64,000 nt of DNA from Clostridium sp. (GTDB lineage: Bacteria > Bacillota > Clostridia > Lachnospirales > Lachnospiraceae). Where the stretch lies: the NCBI GenBank assembly GCA_021770825.1, contig JAETQD010000002.1, positions 1-64,000 of the forward strand, written 5' to 3'. The translations under genes and the position numbers were made by a program. Numbering within the stretch: position 1 is the first letter of the stretch; each line of letters opens with the position of its first letter. A model generated the notes under the pieces. It did no database searches. It had not been told where the DNA came from and was given only the letters and a program-made list of their open reading frames with translations. This document shows, in pieces, positions 1-8,218 of this stretch.

Positions 1-182
1 GGCGAGTATTATAATAGCAAAGGTATTCCAAAAAGTCAACCGCTTTTTTCCCTTTTTTTCAATCTTTTTTTCTGCCTCTTTTTGACAACTAAATCCAGTG
101 GTCAACCGCTTTTTCAGGCACAAAATAGCCGTTTGCCGCAGAGTGACTGCGACAGTTATCTCCCGCATAAGCGGGAGACGCA
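1..182. other. Non-coding left edge with promoter and short direct repeat
   Basis: No credible gene is visible here; the plus-strand open frames are low-complexity T-rich sequence. The stretch holds a leftward promoter (11-39), two copies of GTCAACCGCTTTTT (35-48 and 101-114, 66 bp apart) and a perfect 8-bp hairpin TCTCCCGC-ATAA-GCGGGAGA (159-178). That hairpin has no T-run on either side, so it is not called a terminator. Confidence 0.5.
11..39 (-). promoter_or_regulatory. SigA-type promoter reading off the left edge
   Basis: On the minus strand TTGACT (39-34), a 17-bp spacer and TATTAT (16-11) preceded by TGC form a good vegetative promoter. It points to a gene just outside the window. The upstream -35 region overlaps one copy of a 14-bp direct repeat. 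Confidence 0.5.
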
Positions 183-520
183 TCATTTCTTTTCGAAAGC
201 GCATGCAAAGCGGTTCACCATAATATATTCTTCCTCATTTTCGTCAAAGATTTCAAAACCTACATTTACAGTACATCTTAAACGCATAATTGGCCTTCTG
301 CACCGGGAGGGACATCTGCTTATAGCCGTCCCGTCTCAAACTGTCCAGCATTTTCTTCATCATCGACATGCCCGAAGTCGTTCATGATACGAACCCAAGC
401 GGCTCCCACAACATGGTTGTCCACCTCAGCGACCAGGCCTCTGTCATGTTTTTCCGTCCCGAATCCCGAGAGATAAACCTGAAATTCCGGGATATCCACA
501 ACGGACCTGGGCGGCGGCGC
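183..520 (-). pseudogene. GNAT acetyltransferase remnant, decayed
   Basis: The minus strand encodes pieces of one GNAT acetyltransferase in three frames. The first piece (about 519-380) reads APPPRSVVDIPEF, then GLVAEVDNHVVGAAWVRIM and DFGHVDDE. The next frame continues with MMKKMLDSLRRDGYKQ and NYAFKMYCK, and the last gives GFEIFDENEEEYIMVNRF before TGA at 185-183. The segment that normally carries the acetyl-CoA pyrophosphate loop (R/Q-x-x-G-x-G/A, roughly 20-25 residues) is missing between the first two pieces. A second frameshift lies before GFEIF, and the N-terminus is lost against the 3' end of the sensor kinase gene. It is therefore dead, probably through stepwise deletion. The family call is firm; the substrate is unknown. 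Confidence 0.75.
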
Positions 521-525
521 AGCCC

Positions 526-2070
526 TTATTCATTGCTGCTGTCCAGGGTAAACCAGAACTCTACCCCGTTCTCCCAGTTTGTGACACCGCATTCCTGGTT
601 ATGGGCTTCCATGATTGCTTTTACGATGGATAAGCCGATTCCGGTTCCGCCGTAGGCTCTTGTCCGGGCCTTATCCACCTTGTAAAATTTTGTCCAGAGG
701 TTCGGAAGCGCCTCCTCCGGAATCAGGTCTCCTGTGTTGAACACAGATACCTTAACCTGGGTTTCCAGCCGTTCCACGCGGATTGCAATTTTATTCTCTC
801 CGGCCGCATGGTGAATGGCATTGCTCAGATAATTGGTAACCACTTCCTCAATTTTAAACTCATCGGCCCAGACATAGATCGGTTCCGTTTCCTCAAACCG
901 GACTTCCGTGCCTTTTTGCTGTATCATGATCTGAGCGGCGCCTATGACTCCCTGAATCAGCTCCGTAAGATCGAACCGCTCCATCACAGTCTTATCATTG
1001 CCGCTTTCCAGGGAGGACAGGGTCAGAAGCTGCTTCACCATCTTATTCATCTTTCCGGCCTCGTCCACAATCACATCACAGTAATAGTCCCTGCTTTCCT
1101 TATCGTCTCCCATTCCTTCCTGAAGTCCTTCTGCATATCCCTGAATCAGGGCAATGGGGGTTTTTAACTCATGGGACACATTGGCAATGAACTCTTTCCG
1201 CATTTCATCGATCTTGATTTTTTCTTCGATGTCCTTCTGGAGCTGGTTATTGGCGGACTTTAACTCTCCGATGGTTTCCTTTAGCCGCTCGGACAGCAGG
1301 TTCATACTGTTTCCCAGCACATCAATCTCCTCCACCGCATGACCCGTTGACTGGTATTTGGCATCGAAATCCAACTGTGACATCTTTTCTGATAAATTGG
1401 AAAGCTGATAGATCGGCTTTGTAAACTGTTTTGCGATCAGATACACCACAATCGCTCCAACCGCAATGACAAAGAATCCCACATAGGTGAGGAACCGGTT
1501 GGAAAGGTCCACGCTTTCTCCTATTGTGGAAAGGGGCGTGCTCATAATAAAGGCAGTAGTGTTATCTGAGAAAAATCCCCAGCTTTCCAGATACATCCCG
1601 TCTCTCCAGGGATCAAACACTCTCTGGACCTTATAATTGTCATATTCCTCAAGGATTTCAAATTCTACTTTGTTCTTTCCAAAAATATACCGTTCCATCC
1701 GGTCCTTCAGAAATTTTGCATCCCGGGCAGTGGAATATACGGCAGTTTCTTCGGTTCCGTTATCAATCATCAGCATGGAAACGTTGGCCTTATCGCAGAA
1801 ATCCCGGACCAGCTTCTGGAGATTTCCCTCTGTGATATTTCCATCTGCATCCTGCTCCCGTTTCATGGCCTCCTCGATGGAGATTCCATTTTCTTTATTT
1901 TCTGCTATCTGCTGGTCTATCACATCATAAGCCACATTCAGAGCCTTCATCTTCTGGCTGATGTAATAGTTTTCCAGATACCACCGGTTCACTCCCCACA
2001 CGGTTACAATCAGAAAAACCATCAGGCCGACATACATGACGGTCAGCCGTGTCCGTATGGATTTCATCAT
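526..2070 (-). CDS. Sensor histidine kinase, HAMP type
   Basis: Membrane sensor kinase (514 aa) of a two-component system. A first membrane helix at about residues 9-28 and a second at 194-214 flank an extracytoplasmic domain of about 165 residues. HAMP follows (215-267), then HisKA with the phospho-acceptor in NVSHELKTP (His300), and HATPase_c with an N box (NYLSNAIHH) and G box GGTGIGLSIV. The ATG overlaps the stop of the preceding response regulator by 4 nt (ATGA), so the pair is translationally coupled. The general layout resembles Firmicute envelope-stress kinases of the VanS/PhoR group. The signal is unknown and no target transporter is adjacent. Confidence 0.93.
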   Translation of the reverse strand: MMKSIRTRLTVMYVGLMVFLIVTVWGVNRWYLENYYISQKMKALNVAYDVIDQQIAENKENGISIEEAMKREQDADGNITEGNLQKLVRDFCDKANVSMLMIDNGTEETAVYSTARDAKFLKDRMERYIFGKNKVEFEILEEYDNYKVQRVFDPWRDGMYLESWGFFSDNTTAFIMSTPLSTIGESVDLSNRFLTYVGFFVIAVGAIVVYLIAKQFTKPIYQLSNLSEKMSQLDFDAKYQSTGHAVEEIDVLGNSMNLLSERLKETIGELKSANNQLQKDIEEKIKIDEMRKEFIANVSHELKTPIALIQGYAEGLQEGMGDDKESRDYYCDVIVDEAGKMNKMVKQLLTLSSLESGNDKTVMERFDLTELIQGVIGAAQIMIQQKGTEVRFEETEPIYVWADEFKIEEVVTNYLSNAIHHAAGENKIAIRVERLETQVKVSVFNTGDLIPEEALPNLWTKFYKVDKARTRAYGGTGIGLSIVKAIMEAHNQECGVTNWENGVEFWFTLDSSNE

Positions 2071-2744
2071 CCGTTCACCTCGAATTTATATCCCATTCCC
2101 CAAATGGTTCTGATGTAATCGCCTTTGGGGCCCAGCTTGCTTCTCAGCTTCTTCACATGGGTGTCAATGGTCCTGGCATCGCCGAAATAGTCGTAATTCC
2201 ATACATTATTGAGAATCTTTTCCCTGGACAGGGCCATTCCCTGGTTTTCCATAAAGTAGGTCAAAAGCTCAAATTCCTTATTGCTTAAATCCACCGGCTG
2301 GCCATCCACAGTGGCTGCATGAGCATCCTTATCCACGCGGATTCCGTCGGCCTCCAGAATTTCTCCGGTGCTGGCGTTCTTTCTTCTCAAAATTGCCTCA
2401 ATCCGCGCCACAAGAATCTTCGGGCTGAAGGGCTTGGAAATGTATTCATCCACTCCCAGTTCAAAGCCCAAAAGCTCGTCCCGCTCTTCCGAACGGGCTG
2501 TCAGCATGATGATGGGCACCTGGGAATACCGCCTTATGGTTTTGCATACCTCCCAGCCGTCCATTTTCGGCATCATCACGTCCAAAATCACCAGACTGAT
2601 ATCTTTTTCCTTAAAGAAGATATCCACGGCCTGCTCGCCGTCCTCGGCTTCCATAACCCGAAATCCTTTAATCATTAAAAAGTCTTTGACAAGCTTCCGC
2701 ATTCTGGCCTCGTCATCCACCATCAAAACTTTTATCGCATCCAT
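2067..2744 (-). CDS. OmpR/PhoB-family response regulator
   Basis: Response regulator (225 aa): receiver domain with acidic pocket DDE and phospho-acceptor Asp55 (LVILDVMMPK), then a winged-helix Trans_reg_C DNA-binding domain (residues about 130-223). A longer open frame runs to 2852. The ATG at 2744 was chosen because AGAGAGGTG precedes it by a normal spacing and the receiver begins right after it. It is the first gene of the pair with the downstream HAMP kinase, which it overlaps by 4 nt. The terminator of aspS lies just upstream, so the pair has its own promoter; a weak candidate is TGGAAT-17-TAAAAT. Confidence 0.94.
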   Translation of the reverse strand: MDAIKVLMVDDEARMRKLVKDFLMIKGFRVMEAEDGEQAVDIFFKEKDISLVILDVMMPKMDGWEVCKTIRRYSQVPIIMLTARSEERDELLGFELGVDEYISKPFSPKILVARIEAILRRKNASTGEILEADGIRVDKDAHAATVDGQPVDLSNKEFELLTYFMENQGMALSREKILNNVWNYDYFGDARTIDTHVKKLRSKLGPKGDYIRTIWGMGYKFEVNG

Positions 2745-2826
2745 ATGTTTCACCTCTCTTGTTATCAGTATTTTATCAGACCATCTGCGAAAATTCCACC
2801 AGTTCACTAAAGTTTCACAAATAAAC

Positions 2827-2850
2827 GGGCCCCGGAAAAATCCAGGGCCC
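2827..2850 (-). terminator. Rho-independent terminator after aspS
   Basis: The minus strand reads GGGCCCTGG-ATTTTT-CCGGGGCCC (9-bp stem with one T-G wobble) followed by GTTTATTTGT. It lies 24 nt past the aspS stop and separates the tRNA-synthetase operon from the two-component pair. Confidence 0.7.
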
Positions 2851-2873
2851 AAATCGCGAAAACGTTTTTTGTT

Positions 2874-4667
2874 TTATTCTTCTTTTTCTGCCGTAACTGC
2901 AATATGAAGCTCTTCCAACTGCTTCTGTTCCACCCCGGCCGGAGCTTCCATCATCAGGCAGGAGGCATCCTTTACCTTCGGGAATGCAATCACGTCACGG
3001 ATGCTGTCGGCACCCACCATCAGCATCACGACACGGTCCAGGCCATAGGCCAGACCTGCGTGCGGCGGCACTCCGTACTTGAAGGCATCCAGAAGGAAGC
3101 CGAACTGTTCGTTGGCCCGCTCTTCTGTAAAGCCCAGCACCTCAAACATCTTGGACTGGATATCACCCTGATGGATACGCACAGAACCGCCGCCCAGCTC
3201 CGTACCATTCAGTACGATATCGTATGCCTTGGCGCGGACAGCTCCCGGGTTGGTGTCGATGAGCGGAAGGTCCTCGTCCATGGGCATGGTGAAGGGGTGG
3301 TGCATGGCCACATAGCGGTTTTCCTCCTCGGAATACTCAAGGAGCGGGAATTCCGTTACCCACAGGAACTTAAAGTCGTCCTTCTTAAGAAGGTCAAGCT
3401 GTCTTGCCAGCTCCAGGCGCAGGTTTCCAAGAACATCAAATACTACCTTGTCCTTATCGGCTGCAAAGAACAGCAGGTCTCCCGGCTTGCCGTCCATGGC
3501 CTTCACAAGGGCATTTAACTCCTCTTCCTTCATGAATTTTCCGAAGGAACACTTATTGGAGCCGTCCTCATGGATGGCCAGGTAGGCCAGGCCCTTGGCT
3601 CCAAAGCCCTTGGCATACTCCACAAGGGCATCAATTTTCTTACGGGGCATGGCTGCCTGTCCCTCTGCGTTGATACCGCGGACAGAACCGCCGTTTTCCA
3701 GAGCGCCCTTAAATACCACGAATTCGCAGTCCTTTACCACCTCGGACACGTTTTTCAGCTCCATACCAAACCGCATATCCGGCTTATCAGAACCGAAACG
3801 GTCCATGGCCTCTCTCCAGGTCATTCTCTGAATCGGAAGCTGCACGTCAAAATCACAGATTTCCTTGAAAATCTTCTTTAACAGTCTCTCGTTCACATCC
3901 AGAACGTCGTCCACATCCACGAAAGACAGCTCCATATCGATCTGGGTAAACTCCGGCTGGCGGTCTGCACGCAGGTCCTCGTCCCGGTAGCATCTTGCCA
4001 ACTGGAAATAACGGTCAAAACCGGAACACATCAAAAGCTGCTTTAAAAGCTGCGGAGACTGGGGAAGAGCATAAAAGCTGCCCGGATGCACACGGCTGGG
4101 AACCAGGTAGTCTCTGGCACCTTCCGGTGTGCTCTTAATTAATGTGGGAGTCTCAATCTCTAAGAATCCCTCATCGGCAAGGAACTGACGGACCATTGTG
4201 GCCACACGGCTCCGTACCATGATATTCTTTTGTAAATCCGGACGGCGAAGGTCCAGATATCTGTATTTTAAGCGCAGCTCTTCCTTGGTCTTGCTGTTTT
4301 CCTCAATGGGGAACGGCGGAACCTCAGACTCGGAGAGAATCCGCAGTGCTTTTGCGCGGACCTCAATGGTGCCTGTCTTCAGGTTACTGTTGGCGGCGCC
4401 GGAACGCTTTTCCACCACGCCTGTAACTGCGATTGCGAATTCACTTCTCAGACGCTCTGCCTTCTCAAAGCTCTCGGTTCCGCAGTCACTTTCCTCGAAA
4501 ATAATCTGGATGATACCTGTGCGGTCGCGGAGATCTGTAAATATGATGCCGCCTTTATTTCTGCTCTTCTGAACCCATCCCATCAGGGTCATTTCCTGGC
4601 CGATATTGGCTTCTGTAACCTCTGCACACCGGCAGGAACGCTTTAAGCCTACCATTGACTCTGCCAT
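2874..4667 (-). CDS. aspS: Aspartyl-tRNA synthetase
   Basis: Charges tRNA-Asp with aspartate in the cytoplasm (597 aa, normal bacterial length). An OB-fold anticodon-binding domain (residues about 20-110) precedes the class II core with motif 2 (CYRDEDLRADRQPEFTQ), a bacterial GAD insertion, and motif 3 near the C-terminus (GLAYGLDRVVMLM). The upstream frame is open to 4724, but ATG at 4667 has GGAGGAAAAAGTT directly before it. It is the last gene of the rel-MBL-hemZ-hisS-aspS run. The gap to hisS is only 66 nt and no T-box is visible there. Confidence 0.98.
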   Translation of the reverse strand: MAESMVGLKRSCRCAEVTEANIGQEMTLMGWVQKSRNKGGIIFTDLRDRTGIIQIIFEESDCGTESFEKAERLRSEFAIAVTGVVEKRSGAANSNLKTGTIEVRAKALRILSESEVPPFPIEENSKTKEELRLKYRYLDLRRPDLQKNIMVRSRVATMVRQFLADEGFLEIETPTLIKSTPEGARDYLVPSRVHPGSFYALPQSPQLLKQLLMCSGFDRYFQLARCYRDEDLRADRQPEFTQIDMELSFVDVDDVLDVNERLLKKIFKEICDFDVQLPIQRMTWREAMDRFGSDKPDMRFGMELKNVSEVVKDCEFVVFKGALENGGSVRGINAEGQAAMPRKKIDALVEYAKGFGAKGLAYLAIHEDGSNKCSFGKFMKEEELNALVKAMDGKPGDLLFFAADKDKVVFDVLGNLRLELARQLDLLKKDDFKFLWVTEFPLLEYSEEENRYVAMHHPFTMPMDEDLPLIDTNPGAVRAKAYDIVLNGTELGGGSVRIHQGDIQSKMFEVLGFTEERANEQFGFLLDAFKYGVPPHAGLAYGLDRVVMLMVGADSIRDVIAFPKVKDASCLMMEAPAGVEQKQLEELHIAVTAEKEE

Positions 4668-4733
4668 AACTTTTTCCTCCTGAAAAATCCCATGCAAAGA
4701 CAGCCCGGGAATCTCCCGCGCCATCCTGCCTGT

Positions 4734-5999
4734 TTATCGTTTTAATTCTTCTTTATAAAATTCCTTAAATTCTGTATAGCCTTCTTTTCCAAGCTGCTCT
4801 TTCTGGAATTTCTTATTCTTATTCATCTGGGCCACAAGGACCGTTTTCCCCGCTGCACGGGCTTCCATGGCCTCCTTCATGATGGAAGAAAGGGTTTCCA
4901 TTCCCATGCCTTTTTCAAAGAGCCATGCCTCCTTCTTACCGCTGCCGGGAACCACAAATCCGGCATCCAGAAGGATGGTAACGATTCTCTCAAAGCCGAT
5001 GGAAAATCCGCAGGCCGGAGTGTCCATGCCTGTGAACTTTCCGATCATCTTGTCATACCGTCCGCCGCCTGCAACGGAACCGCCGAAGCCCTCCATGGAA
5101 ACCTCGAAAATCGTTCCTGTATAGTAGCCCATGCCGCGCACCAGCGTGGGGTCAAAGGTCAGTTTGAATTCCCCGGTGGAAACTTCAGCCACGGTATCCA
5201 TGATCTGCGCCAGGTTTTCTGCCGCGCCGTCCTCTAAAACATCGGCGAGAATTTCTCCCATTTTCCGGACACCTGCTGCGTCTCCTGTCACCTGTCCCAT
5301 TAACTTCAGATACTTGTCGGCTGTTTCCTCAGAGTATCCGTTTTCCATCAGTTCATTTTTCACACCGTCTGTTCCGATTTTATCCATCTTATCCACGGTG
5401 ATGAACACTTTCTCAATATCTTCCTCCGGGAAGCCGCTGTAAACAGCCATGGCCCGCAGAATCTTTCTGTCGTTGACCCGCACCTCAAAGCTGTTATTGG
5501 GGCAGATTTTTGCCAGGGCAGTTGTGGTGGCCAAAATCAGTTCGATTTCTGCCTGGTTGGTGGCATCGCCCAGGATGTCGATGTCACACTGCATGAACTG
5601 TCTGAAGCGTCCCTTCTGGGGGCGGTCCGCACGCCATACATTTCCAACCTGAAGAGCCTTAAAGGGTGTGGACAGGTTGGCAGAATTATTGGAGTAGTAT
5701 CTGGAAAGGGGCAACGTCAGGTCATACCGGAGTCCGCTGTCTGTCAGATCATTTTCTGTTTCAGCCGTTTCCAGATTTAACTTTTCACCGCGCTTTAATA
5801 CTTTAAAAATCAGTTTTTCGTTGTCTCCGCCCTGCTTGCTTAAAAGATTCTCAATGTGCTCCACACAGGGAGTTTCGATGGCTGAGAACCCGAATCCGCG
5901 GTAGGTCTCCTTAATCAGCCCCAGCACATAATCACGGATTTCCATTTCTGCAGGCAGAATATCTTTCATGCCGGTAACCGGCTTTTTCTTCAATGCCAT
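4734..5999 (-). CDS. hisS: Histidyl-tRNA synthetase
   Basis: Class II aminoacyl-tRNA synthetase for histidine (421 aa, typical length). The HisRS-specific HisA motif (LVRGMGYYTGTIFE), motif 2 around VGNVWRADRPQKGRFRQF and motif 3 around CGFSIGFERIV are all visible, followed by a short anticodon-binding domain. ATG at 5999 is preceded by CAGAGGAAATTCAA. Placement between hemZ and aspS is the usual order in Lachnospiraceae and related clostridia. Confidence 0.98.
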   Translation of the reverse strand: MALKKKPVTGMKDILPAEMEIRDYVLGLIKETYRGFGFSAIETPCVEHIENLLSKQGGDNEKLIFKVLKRGEKLNLETAETENDLTDSGLRYDLTLPLSRYYSNNSANLSTPFKALQVGNVWRADRPQKGRFRQFMQCDIDILGDATNQAEIELILATTTALAKICPNNSFEVRVNDRKILRAMAVYSGFPEEDIEKVFITVDKMDKIGTDGVKNELMENGYSEETADKYLKLMGQVTGDAAGVRKMGEILADVLEDGAAENLAQIMDTVAEVSTGEFKLTFDPTLVRGMGYYTGTIFEVSMEGFGGSVAGGGRYDKMIGKFTGMDTPACGFSIGFERIVTILLDAGFVVPGSGKKEAWLFEKGMGMETLSSIMKEAMEARAAGKTVLVAQMNKNKKFQKEQLGKEGYTEFKEFYKEELKR

Positions 6000-6050
6000 T
6001 TGAATTTCCTCTGTCTTTCTATATTACTATGGATAAGTTTACGACAGCCC

Positions 6051-7496
6051 TTAAAGCTTTTCAAGCATTTTTTCTTTTCTCTCAATCATTTCGTCAATTC
6101 TTGAGATGTACTGCTCCACATCCTTGACATTTTCCACCCGCTCCAGTCTGTTTTCTGCCGGGAATACCACCTTTGTGGTGGTTCCGGCTCCACAGGCCAC
6201 AATGGTCTGTTTTTCTTCCATGATAAGGATGTTGTAGATGCAGGCTTTGTCCGGTGCTGCGTAACCAACATTTTCAAAGTTTCCGGCCATGTTTTTCTGG
6301 CGGTACAGATAATAGGGCACCAACCCCATCCCTCTGGCATACCGGGCAGTCAAATCAATCATTTCCTGAGTATTTTCAATTTTTAAATTGGCATACTTTT
6401 CCCGGAATATGTTGAGTCTTGCCGCCCTTTTGATGGCCAGGGAGTGGATCGTCACGCTGTCCGGTGCCAGGGCCTTCACCGCCTCCATGGTCTCCCTCAC
6501 ATCATCCAGATTTTCCTCCGGAAGGCCGATGATGAGGTCCATGTTGATATTGTCAAATCCAAGGTCTCTGGCCAGCCTGAATTTCTCCTTTACCATCTCC
6601 ACCGTATGGCGGCGTCCAATGAGGTCCAGCGTCGCCTGCTTCATGGTCTGGGGATTGATGGAAATTCTGGTGATTCCATGGGCCCTTAAGGTCTTTAATT
6701 TTTCTTCTGTGATACTGTCAGGGCGTCCTGCCTCCACAGTGAATTCCTTCACAGCGGATAAATCAAAGGTCTCCTCGATTTTTGTGAGCAGAGCGTCCAG
6801 CTCTTCGGCTTTTAAGGAGGTGGGGGTTCCGCCGCCGAAATAGATGGTATCCAACGGTCTTCCCTTCATCTTCCGCGCCACATAGTCGAGCTCCTTAAAC
6901 AGGGCTTCCAGATAAAGATGGACCTTTTTCTCCCAGGCTCCGATGGGGAAGGAAGTGAAGGAGCAGTACAGGCAGGTAGTGGGGCAGAAAGGAATTCCCA
7001 CATAGAGGCTGTATCCCTTCTCGTAATCGATAGGTGCCAAAAGCTCCCGCTCCCGCTTTGCGATTTCCACACTGAGGTCAATCTTTTCTTCACTGGTCAG
7101 ATACACATTTTCCATGAAGGAACGGATGTCCTCTTCTTTCCATCCCTGGTCCAGTCTGGTAAGTGCGATTTTCGTGGGGCGGATTCCCGTGAGCGTTCCC
7201 CAGGGAAGCGTCTTTTTTGTCCGCTTGGATAACATCCCATAAAGCTCTCTTTTTATGGCTGTTTTGGTGTCCAGACGGTTTTCGTACTGGACCGCAAAGG
7301 TCTTTTCATCCTGGAGACAGCCATGGTCCCGGATTTTTAAGGAAAAGGTCCCGCCTTCTTCCTCATATGTTCCTTCTATATAAAAAGCCACATCTTCCTT
7401 TTCTTCGTGGGCGAAGCTCTCCCCCGGATAAAAGGCCATCAAAAGCTCCCGGATGTCCTGCTCGTAGGAAGCGTCATTCAATAAGATTCCAAGCAT
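6051..7496 (-). CDS. hemZ: HemZ-type radical SAM coproporphyrinogen dehydrogenase-like protein
   Basis: Radical SAM enzyme (481 aa) of the HemN/HemZ family, thought to act in oxygen-independent haem synthesis. The [4Fe-4S] motif is Cys-x3-Cys-x2-Cys in PFCPTTCLYCSF; YFGGGTPTSL supports SAM binding; a HemN C-terminal region follows. The N-terminal extension of about 150 residues is typical of HemZ rather than HemN/HemW. It starts 2 nt after the MBL hydrolase stop. No other haem gene is nearby, so the true substrate in this organism is uncertain; conservation with hisS/aspS is a genomic hallmark rather than a pathway link. Confidence 0.9.
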   Translation of the reverse strand: MLGILLNDASYEQDIRELLMAFYPGESFAHEEKEDVAFYIEGTYEEEGGTFSLKIRDHGCLQDEKTFAVQYENRLDTKTAIKRELYGMLSKRTKKTLPWGTLTGIRPTKIALTRLDQGWKEEDIRSFMENVYLTSEEKIDLSVEIAKRERELLAPIDYEKGYSLYVGIPFCPTTCLYCSFTSFPIGAWEKKVHLYLEALFKELDYVARKMKGRPLDTIYFGGGTPTSLKAEELDALLTKIEETFDLSAVKEFTVEAGRPDSITEEKLKTLRAHGITRISINPQTMKQATLDLIGRRHTVEMVKEKFRLARDLGFDNINMDLIIGLPEENLDDVRETMEAVKALAPDSVTIHSLAIKRAARLNIFREKYANLKIENTQEMIDLTARYARGMGLVPYYLYRQKNMAGNFENVGYAAPDKACIYNILIMEEKQTIVACGAGTTTKVVFPAENRLERVENVKDVEQYISRIDEMIERKEKMLEKL

Positions 7497-7498
7497 CC

Positions 7499-8137
7499 TT
7501 AGTACCTCGCCAGGGGATTGTTTTTCTTCTCAAATTCGATGGTGGTCACATCCATATGGCCCGGATATACCATCACATCCGGCGGCAGAGTGGTGAGCAG
7601 CCGCTTCACGGAAGCCAGCATATCCATGGCGCTTCCTGTGGGGAAGTCCACGCGTCCGTAGGAGGTGCGGAATAAGGTATCTCCGGAGAACAGCAGTTTC
7701 TCATCTTCGATGTAGTAGCAGCATGAGCCGATGGTATGTCCGGGAGTCTCAAGCATTTTCCAGGTGATTCCGGCCGCCTCAAAAACTTCATTGTCTCTTA
7801 ACGTCACATCCGGCTCCAGAGAGAAGGATTTCCGGTAATAGGTCATCATCATGTTTTTGGCGCCGTCCCTTAACACCTCCAGCTCCTTTTCACAGGCATA
7901 GATGGTAAGTCCCCACTCCTCTTTTAAGGGGGCCGCCGCCATAATATGGTCAAAGTGGCCATGGGTCAAAAGAATTGCCTCCGGCTTTACTCCCAGCTCC
8001 CGCAGGGCATCGCTAATCTCCCCGGCTCTGTCGCCCGGGTCCACGATGGCTGCTCTCTTTGTCTCCTCATCATAAACAATATAGCAGTTGGTCTGTACCA
8101 TTCCCACCACCAGTTGTTTTACTCGAATCTCACTCAT
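7499..8137 (-). CDS. Metallo-beta-lactamase-fold hydrolase, glyoxalase II-like
   Basis: Cytoplasmic MBL-fold hydrolase of 212 aa. The metal-binding motif THGHFDH (H-x-H-x-D-H), a downstream His in ETPGHTIGS, Asp in SGDTLF and a final His in YPGHMD are present, as in YcbL/glyoxalase II-like thioesterases. The frame is open to 8164; ATG at 8137 is preferred because of the purine-rich AAAGGGAAAGAGAA in front. It lies between rel and hemZ with tight spacing. The substrate is not evident. Confidence 0.88.
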   Translation of the reverse strand: MSEIRVKQLVVGMVQTNCYIVYDEETKRAAIVDPGDRAGEISDALRELGVKPEAILLTHGHFDHIMAAAPLKEEWGLTIYACEKELEVLRDGAKNMMMTYYRKSFSLEPDVTLRDNEVFEAAGITWKMLETPGHTIGSCCYYIEDEKLLFSGDTLFRTSYGRVDFPTGSAMDMLASVKRLLTTLPPDVMVYPGHMDVTTIEFEKKNNPLARY

Positions 8138-8218
8138 TTCTCTTTCCCTTTCTATCTCACCCATAATAAACCGGAGCCTGCCGGCCTCTCCGGCATCGGC
8201 AGACTCCTCTTTTTATTT

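Noticed and set aside
159..178. 8-bp hairpin TCTCCCGC-ATAA-GCGGGAGA as terminator of the GNAT/kinase transcript
   Set aside because: No T-run follows on the minus strand and none on the plus strand. It may be a structural remnant only.
82..655. Two plus-strand open frames at the left edge (82-387 and 368-655)
   Set aside because: No ribosome site or domain; they are antisense to the GNAT remnant and the end of the sensor kinase, which have clear homology on the minus strand.
6000..6050. Possible T-box leader before hisS (and before aspS at 4668-4733)
   Set aside because: The gaps are 51 and 66 nt, far too short for a T-box, and no specifier or antiterminator bulge sequence is seen.
8138..8164. 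Upstream ATG (8164) as start of the MBL hydrolase
   Set aside because: No ribosome site precedes it; the nine extra residues are charged and unlike family N-termini. ATG 8137 has a purine-rich site.
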